DNA from: Lytechinus pictus
Lineage: Eukaryota; Echinodermata; Echinoidea; Temnopleuroida; Toxopneustidae
Length of the DNA stretch: 64,000 nucleotides
Assembly: GCF_037042905.1 (NCBI RefSeq)
Contig: NC_087249.1
Coordinates: 41,313,401-41,377,400 of the forward strand
Direction of reading: 5' to 3'
The first letter of the stretch is position 1. The number at the start of each line of letters is the position of its first letter. The position numbers were made by a program, and so were the translations under genes. This document shows positions 59,401 through 64,000 of this stretch, one piece after another. The notes beneath the pieces were generated by a model, which searched no databases, had not been told where the DNA came from, and saw nothing but the letters and a program-made list of their open reading frames with translations.

Positions 59401-62400
59401 TGCAAACCAAATTTTCGTTGACAAAAAAATGAGTGATAACTAGATGAAGTGGAATTGGAACAACTGGGTATAAGACTAAATGAGATTGGACTACTTAGAC
59501 CAAATTGATGGTAGACCAAGTGGGTTTATGTGGTATTAGACCAAAAGGCAGACCAACTACTTGTGAACCCAGTGAATGTACACTGACTGAAAGGAGAGAT
59601 TTAACCCCCAAAATGAAGCTGCTAATGAAGGATTTTGATAGTACAACTGTACATGTAGTAACATTGTATATTTTGTGTTTTCTTAAACAGGGAGTGATCG
59701 CCTTTCATCTCTCACTGATTATTTACATAGAGAAGTTTCCAGATTCTAAGGGCAAAGGGTAGGAACATGTATTTATAAATCATCTGTTTGTGCTTAAGTT
59801 TCTTCAGCAGAACAATGGTCATTTTCAAGCACATCTATGTAGTCATATGGTGTTCCATAGTTCCATAGAGTGGTATTTTTATACAACTGTATTACTTTCA
59901 TTTTTGTCTCGCCTGCATAGCGGAGCGAGACATAGGTATCACTATTTCCAGTGTCGGCGTCGTCGTCGTCAACAATTGTGTTGTACACCCAATAACTTTC
60001 TATAGCTTCGAGGTGGGATCACCAAATTCTTACCAGAGGTCCATCTCCTGAAGGCACAGGTCAAGTTCGAATATGAGTCGAATTTGAATAAGGTCAAAGG
60101 TCAATGAACTTTCCATGACTGGCACTGTGCTGTGTTGTACACATAATAACTTTGTACACCCAATAACTTTCTATAGCTTGGAGGTGGGATCACCAAATTC
60201 ATACCAGAGGTCCATCTCCTGAAGGCACAGGTCAAGTTCGAATTTGAATAAGGTCAAAGGTCAATGAACTTTCCATGACTGGCACTGTGCTGTGTTGTAC
60301 ACATAATAACTTTCTATATCTTCAAGGTGGGATCACCAAATTCATACCAGAGGTCCATCTCCTGAAGGCACAGGTCAAGTTCAAATATGAGTCGAATTTG
60401 AATAAGGTCAAAGGTCAATGAACTTTCCATGACTGGCACTGTGCTGTGTTGTACACAAAATAACTTTCTATAGCTTCGAGGTGGGATCACCAAATTCATA
60501 CCAGAGGTCCATCTCCTGAAGGCACAGGTCAAGTTCGAATATGAGTCGAATTTGAATATGGTCAAAGGTCAATGAACTTTCCATGACTGGCACTGTGCTG
60601 TGTTGTACACATAATAACTTTCTATATCTTCGAGGTGGGATCACCAAATTCATACCAGAGGTCCATCTCCTGAAGGCACAGGTCAAGTTCGAATATGAGT
60701 CGAATTTGAATAAGGTCAAAGGTCAATGAACTTTCCATGACTGGCACTGTGCTGTGTTGTACACATAATAACTTTCTATAGCTTCGAGGTGAGATCACCA
60801 AATTCATACCAGAGGTCCATCTCCTGAAGGCACAGGTCAAGTTCGAATATGAGTCGAATTTGAATAAGGTCAATGAACTTTCCATGACTGGCACTGTGCT
60901 GTGTTGTACACACAATAACTTTGAACTTTCTATAGCTTCGAGGTGAGATCGCCAAATTCATAACAGAGGTCCATCTCTTGAAGGTGCATGTCAAGTTCAA
61001 ATGTGAGCCGAATTTGAATAAGGTCAAAGGTCAATGAACTTTCCATGACTGGCACTGTGCTGTGCTGTACACACGATAACTTTCTATATCATCGAGTTAG
61101 GATTGCCAAATTCATACAAGAGGTCCATCTTTTGAAGGTGCAGGTCAAGTTCAAATATAAGTTGAATTTTATTAAGGTCAAAGGTCAATGAACTTTCCAT
61201 GACTGGCACTGTGCTGTGTTGTACACATAATAACTTTTTATATCTTCGAGGTAGGATTGCCAAATTCAAACAAGAGGTCCATCTCTTGAAGGTGCAGGTC
61301 AAGTTCGAATGTGAGTTGAATTTGATTAAGGTCAAAGGTCAATGAACTTTCCATGACTGGCACTGCTGTGTTGTACACACAATAACTTTCTATAGCTTCG
61401 AGGTGGGATCGCCAAACTCGTAACAGAGGTCCATCTAAGTCATATAGCTTACATGTAGTTTTGACATGCAGTCTCTTCATGACTGCAATATGCAGGCGAG
61501 ACAACGCTTGGCGTTTGCCTTGTTTTCTATAATAATGTTATGGCCATTAGTAGTAGCAGTAGTCATGAAAGGAGTTAAGAAGAGCATGTAGTATTTATTA
61601 TCATTAAATTACTATTACTATATTGTTTCTTATAATCAATATTACTGTGGTTAGGATTATTATTTTTCCACATTTATCCACATTGTGCTGCACTGAACCC
61701 AGGTGAGGTGAATGGGTACCCGGCAGGATTAATTCCTTGAATGCATGAGCACTGAAAGGCTTGAGCTAAAGCTGGGGTAATAATAATAATAACAATACGC
61801 CTCGGAATAGAATATTTTTAGATAGATGGCGCTATATAAGTGCCTACTATTATTATTGTTATTGTTATTATTATTTTGATATAATAATGCACATGTGTGA
61901 GTGGCAGTGGCAGTGTTTGCACTTAAGGGTATTTCCAATGATACAAGAATCATGAGGATTGCGAGTGCTTTTGCTGAACATTGCAACTAACCAAGATGCA
62001 TGCATAGCCACTACATCACAGACTTAAACCTGTGCTCCATATGTAAAATGGGTCAACAATATGAATATGACAGAAAATTGACTATCGATTTGTAACCTGT
62101 TTCACAATTCATAATTCCTGTTGTTCTTGCCTTTCATATGAAATTGAATCATGCATGTTGCTATTCTGATAGTCCTGATGTGGTTTAAAAAATACATATT
62201 AATGAAATGTGTATGACACTTAAAACTAATTAAAGTTCAGAAATGTGTACAGATTTTACATTTTTTAATTTGATATGGTAGTGTAAAGGTGGTAAAATAC
62301 TTAAAACAGACAAAGGATGGACAGTTTTACTGAGTATTTTCTTTTGTTTTTATTCCTCAGGAGTGTAGTAATTCACCTCCAGCCAGCTGCACCCAATAAA

Positions 62401-63511
62401 AACCCCGGCCCGGTTATGAGCAGTTCCAATACATACGTCAAACTAGGATGCAGAGAGGGAGGAGAAGAACAGGTAATGCATAATCGAGGGGGGGTGTTTA
62501 ATGAAGATTTTCATACAAGTAAATTAACATTCTTGCATCTGATAGGCTGAGAGTGAATTGGTCTGATTCTCTGACAAACTATTAGTCTTCATGAAACTTG
62601 AAACCACTGGTGGATCCAGGGGGGGCACGGGCCGGCTGTGCCCCCCCCCCTGGATCCACCAGTGGTTTCAAGAGAGCCATGTGCCCTCCCCGTTTGGAAA
62701 GTGATGACGTTTTTTTTTTTGCTTTTCAAATTTTCAATGGATGAAATGACCTCTGATTTTAGGTGAAAACCTTCTCTTTTTTTCTAGTCAAATTTTCATC
62801 GGAAAAATGTGCCCATCCCCCCTTTTAGAAAATCCTGGAACCGCCCCTGCTTGAAAGACTCCCCTGATCCAATCCCCTTCCACTAAAAAGACTTGGGTCT
62901 TATCGCAGGCATTCCAAAGACATAATAATGTTTGATCATGAAACTTGAAATTTGTCTTTTGCAGTTATTTTTGTTGAATGTATTTGTTCACTGTGCTGCT
63001 CTCAAACCTGGGGGGTGTTTCACAAAGATTGAAGTATGACATAGAGTCGCACTTAAATGCCTAGTTGCATGCGGTATTAAAGGAATGACCGCATTGGTCA
63101 GATTATGCGAGGAAGACACGCACTACTGCACATTGATCAATAAGATTGCACGTTGCATATCAAGTACGCATTGGCATTTAAGTGCGACTCTTAAGTCATA
63201 TTTAAATCTGTGTGAAAACACCCCCCAGGTGAGCTAAATAGAAACCTGGCAGGAATTTGTTCCTTTAAAATGCAGAAGTGTATAAGAGCAGCTCTGTGAA
63301 AGCCAGGGTAGTTGTGCTGCATTGTTGTAGAGTGCTAACAGACTTGCGACTAAGTAAGTGATAAGCGCTGTACAGTATAAGCATATATAATTATCATTAT
63401 TATTGTCATTATTTGTTTTTGTCCTAGTTTTTCACCTGCTTGACTGAGCAGCTGTCCAGAAAGTTGTGGCAGTATATGCCAGCAGCACAGCAATCCAAAC
63501 CAGCAGCACAG
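56425..63511 (+). CDS. vps36: VPS36 (ESCRT-II subunit), N-terminal GLUE-domain exons, partial
   Basis: Five exons with GT-AG ends: 56425-56520, 58431-58499, 59691-59758, 62361-62472, 63428-63511, phases 0, 0, 2, 0; 143 codons, then the gene leaves the window. Residues follow the VPS36 GLUE (split PH) fold: MDRFEWTNDALLPRETLV, GIRLYDGNQK, TTHRLMWKD, then VVIHLQPAAPNKNPGP, KLGCREGG and TEQLSRKLW. VPS36 GLUE binds ubiquitin and phosphoinositides and brings ESCRT-II to endosomes; the winged-helix part that binds SNF8 and VPS25 would lie in the missing exons. No NZF insertion is seen, as usual in animals. Introns contain a DR1-bearing tandem element, SINEs and fold-back MITEs. Confidence 0.93.
56720..57190. 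repeat. Pyrimidine-rich tract in VPS36 intron 1
   Basis: Imperfect TTTC/CTTT. The Phe/Ser/Leu-rich ORF across it is a composition by-product. Confidence 0.75.
57236..57610. repeat. Degraded interspersed repeat in VPS36 intron 1
   Basis: Carries the phrases 'atcatcaaagattatgaaag', 'gagtgatgagtg' and a right end GGTGAACTTCCCCTTTAA, similar in layout to the 45028-45866 family. A related degraded copy is near 58690-58950 ('gtgagtgagtcac'). Boundaries uncertain. Confidence 0.4.
59907..61504. mobile_element. TIR element with ~154-bp tandem repeats, VPS36 intron 3
   Basis: Ends TTGTCTCGCCTGCATA and TGCAGGCGAGACAA. Between them are about nine tandem units of ~154 bp, sharing CACCAAATTCATACCAGAGG, CATCTCCTGAAGGCACAGG, AATAAGGTCAAAGGTCAATG and CATGACTGGCACTGTGCTGT. 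The last three units are more diverged. Repeated ORFs on the - strand with a 154-bp spacing are by-products, because 154 is not a multiple of three. Same family as 25771-26393. Confidence 0.85.
61680..61875 (+). mobile_element. SINE, VPS36 intron 3
   Basis: Carries GAACCCAGGTGAGGTGAATG, GGTACCCGGCAGGA, TTCCTTGAATGCATGAGC and GCGCTATATAAGTGC, followed by a (TATT)n tail. The same phrases occur at 62985-63415, showing a family. Confidence 0.65.
62605..62849. mobile_element. hAT-like MITE with a perfect hairpin at its left end
   Basis: Ends CACTGGTGGATCCAGG and CCTGGAACCGCCCCTG, flanked by CTTGAAAC (62597-62604) and CTTGAAAG (62850-62857). The left end forms a hairpin with 62641-62672. T tracts are followed by GCTTTTCAAATTTT. 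In VPS36 intron 4. Confidence 0.75.
62985..63415 (+). mobile_element. SINE interrupted by a fold-back MITE, VPS36 intron 4
   Basis: Same family as 61680-61875 (CTGCTCTCAAACCT, then GAGCTAAATAGAAACCTGGCAGG, GTTCCTTTAAAATGCAGAAG, GATAAGCGCTGTACAGTATAA, ATTATT tail). A fold-back element at 63007-63229 interrupts it near the AGGTGAG phrase. Confidence 0.6.
63007..63229. mobile_element. Fold-back MITE (CCTGGGGGGTGTTT ends)
   Basis: Left CCTGGGGGGTGTTTCACAAAG, right GTGAAAACACCCCCCAGG, with inner GAGTCGCACTTAAATGC and its complement GCATTTAAGTGCGACTC. 223 bp, inserted in a SINE. Confidence 0.75.
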
Positions 63512-63593
63512 GTAATGTCCCGAACACATGCAGACGAAATACAAATTGTGTATTGATGATAATCAGATAGTGATAGGATTAATGTGGTTAGAG

Positions 63594-63984
63594 TACCAAA
63601 GTGATGGCGTCACAAAAAAACTTTTTGCATTTCAGCATTTTTTATACCATATTTTGGTAGAGCATGATGGAAAACCCCCACTTCCAAAATTTGGTGAGAA
63701 TCCGTCCATTTGGGCCTGAGATATGACCTCATGAGTACATAATTAGCCCCATTGAAGTCTAGGTATTACAGTATTGGCCTGGTTCCTAACTTTTAGAACC
63801 AGGCCAGTAATACATTGACTTCAATGGGGCTAATTATTAATTCATGAGGTCATATCTCAGGCCCCCATGGACCGATTCTCACCATATTTGGGTTGTGGGA
63901 TTTTTTTTTCATCATGCTCTACCAAAATATGGTATAAGAAATGCTGAAATGCAAAAAGTGAAAATTGATGACATCACAATTTGG
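63594..63984. repeat. Large inverted repeat, arms of about 190 bp, VPS36 intron 5
   Basis: Left arm about 63594-63784, right arm about 63798-63984. Paired segments: 'gcatttcagcatttttta', 'accatattttggtagagcat', 'atatgacctcatgag' and 'ccccattgaagtc', each with its complement on the other side. The centre is GGCCTGGTTC then TTTTAGAACCAGGCC. Likely a MITE. Non-coding. Confidence 0.85.
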
Positions 63985-64000
63985 TAATCTATTGATGATG

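Noticed and set aside
60314-61504. Series of overlapping ORFs with 154-bp spacing on the - strand
   Set aside because: They come from the tandem element in the VPS36 intron. The unit is not a multiple of three, so no continuous protein results.

Overview
The window looks like intron-rich, transposon-rich nuclear DNA of a marine invertebrate deuterostome, most likely an echinoderm and probably a sea urchin. This is an inference from the repeat types (many short inverted-repeat elements, Jockey/CR1-type LINEs) and from the gene content (GCNA with a C-terminal HMG-like segment, a CAP-EGF-ShK secreted protein). No species can be named from sequence alone. Four host genes could be assembled exon by exon with consistent splice phases; one of them has a single 1-nt conflict.

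Layout. 1-4.6 kb: repeat cluster (ATTCGG-rich elements, an inverted pair of 0.7-kb terminal-inverted-repeat elements, one of them carrying a 1.8-kb insert). 4.6-11.1 kb: a decayed LINE on the + strand, split by a 2.5-kb composite hAT-like element. 11.3-12.8 kb: a compact two-exon + strand gene for a 196-aa RING-finger protein that ends in a complete ubiquitin-like domain. 12.8-18.5 kb: no gene seen; small inverted-repeat elements and a LINE-like 3' tail. 18.55-33.5 kb: one long - strand gene of 16 exons for a secreted CAP-domain protein followed by EGF-like modules and a C-terminal ShK domain; its introns hold MITEs, a trinucleotide array and a Tx1/L1-type LINE tail. 34.3-40.5 kb: a SINE, a second decayed LINE split by another copy of the composite element, and a hAT-like MITE. 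40.5-44.3 kb: no gene seen. 44.35-55.98 kb: GCNA (ACRC), a - strand gene of 10 exons and 845 aa, with an acidic disordered N-terminal region and a SprT-like HExxH protease domain. 56.4-64 kb: VPS36 on the + strand, first five exons (GLUE domain), running off the window.

GCNA and VPS36 are divergent, with 447 bp between their start codons, so they probably share a promoter region. GCNA acts in germ-line genome stability, VPS36 in ESCRT-II endosomal sorting, and the RING-ubiquitin-like protein is a predicted E3 ligase. No operon-like cooperation between the genes is implied.

The most unusual items are: (1) the RING protein whose C-terminal 76-residue segment aligns to ubiquitin without gaps and ends LKGG followed by KVIL; (2) a GCNA intron satellite that has multiplied the splice-acceptor sequence of the next exon about ten times; (3) a tandem array in a VPS36 intron carrying a nuclear-receptor DR1-like site in almost every 154-bp unit; (4) a composite hAT-like element that moved twice as a unit, each time with a perfect 8-bp target duplication; and (5) a family of inserts punctuated by a GC-rich motif every 100-150 bp.
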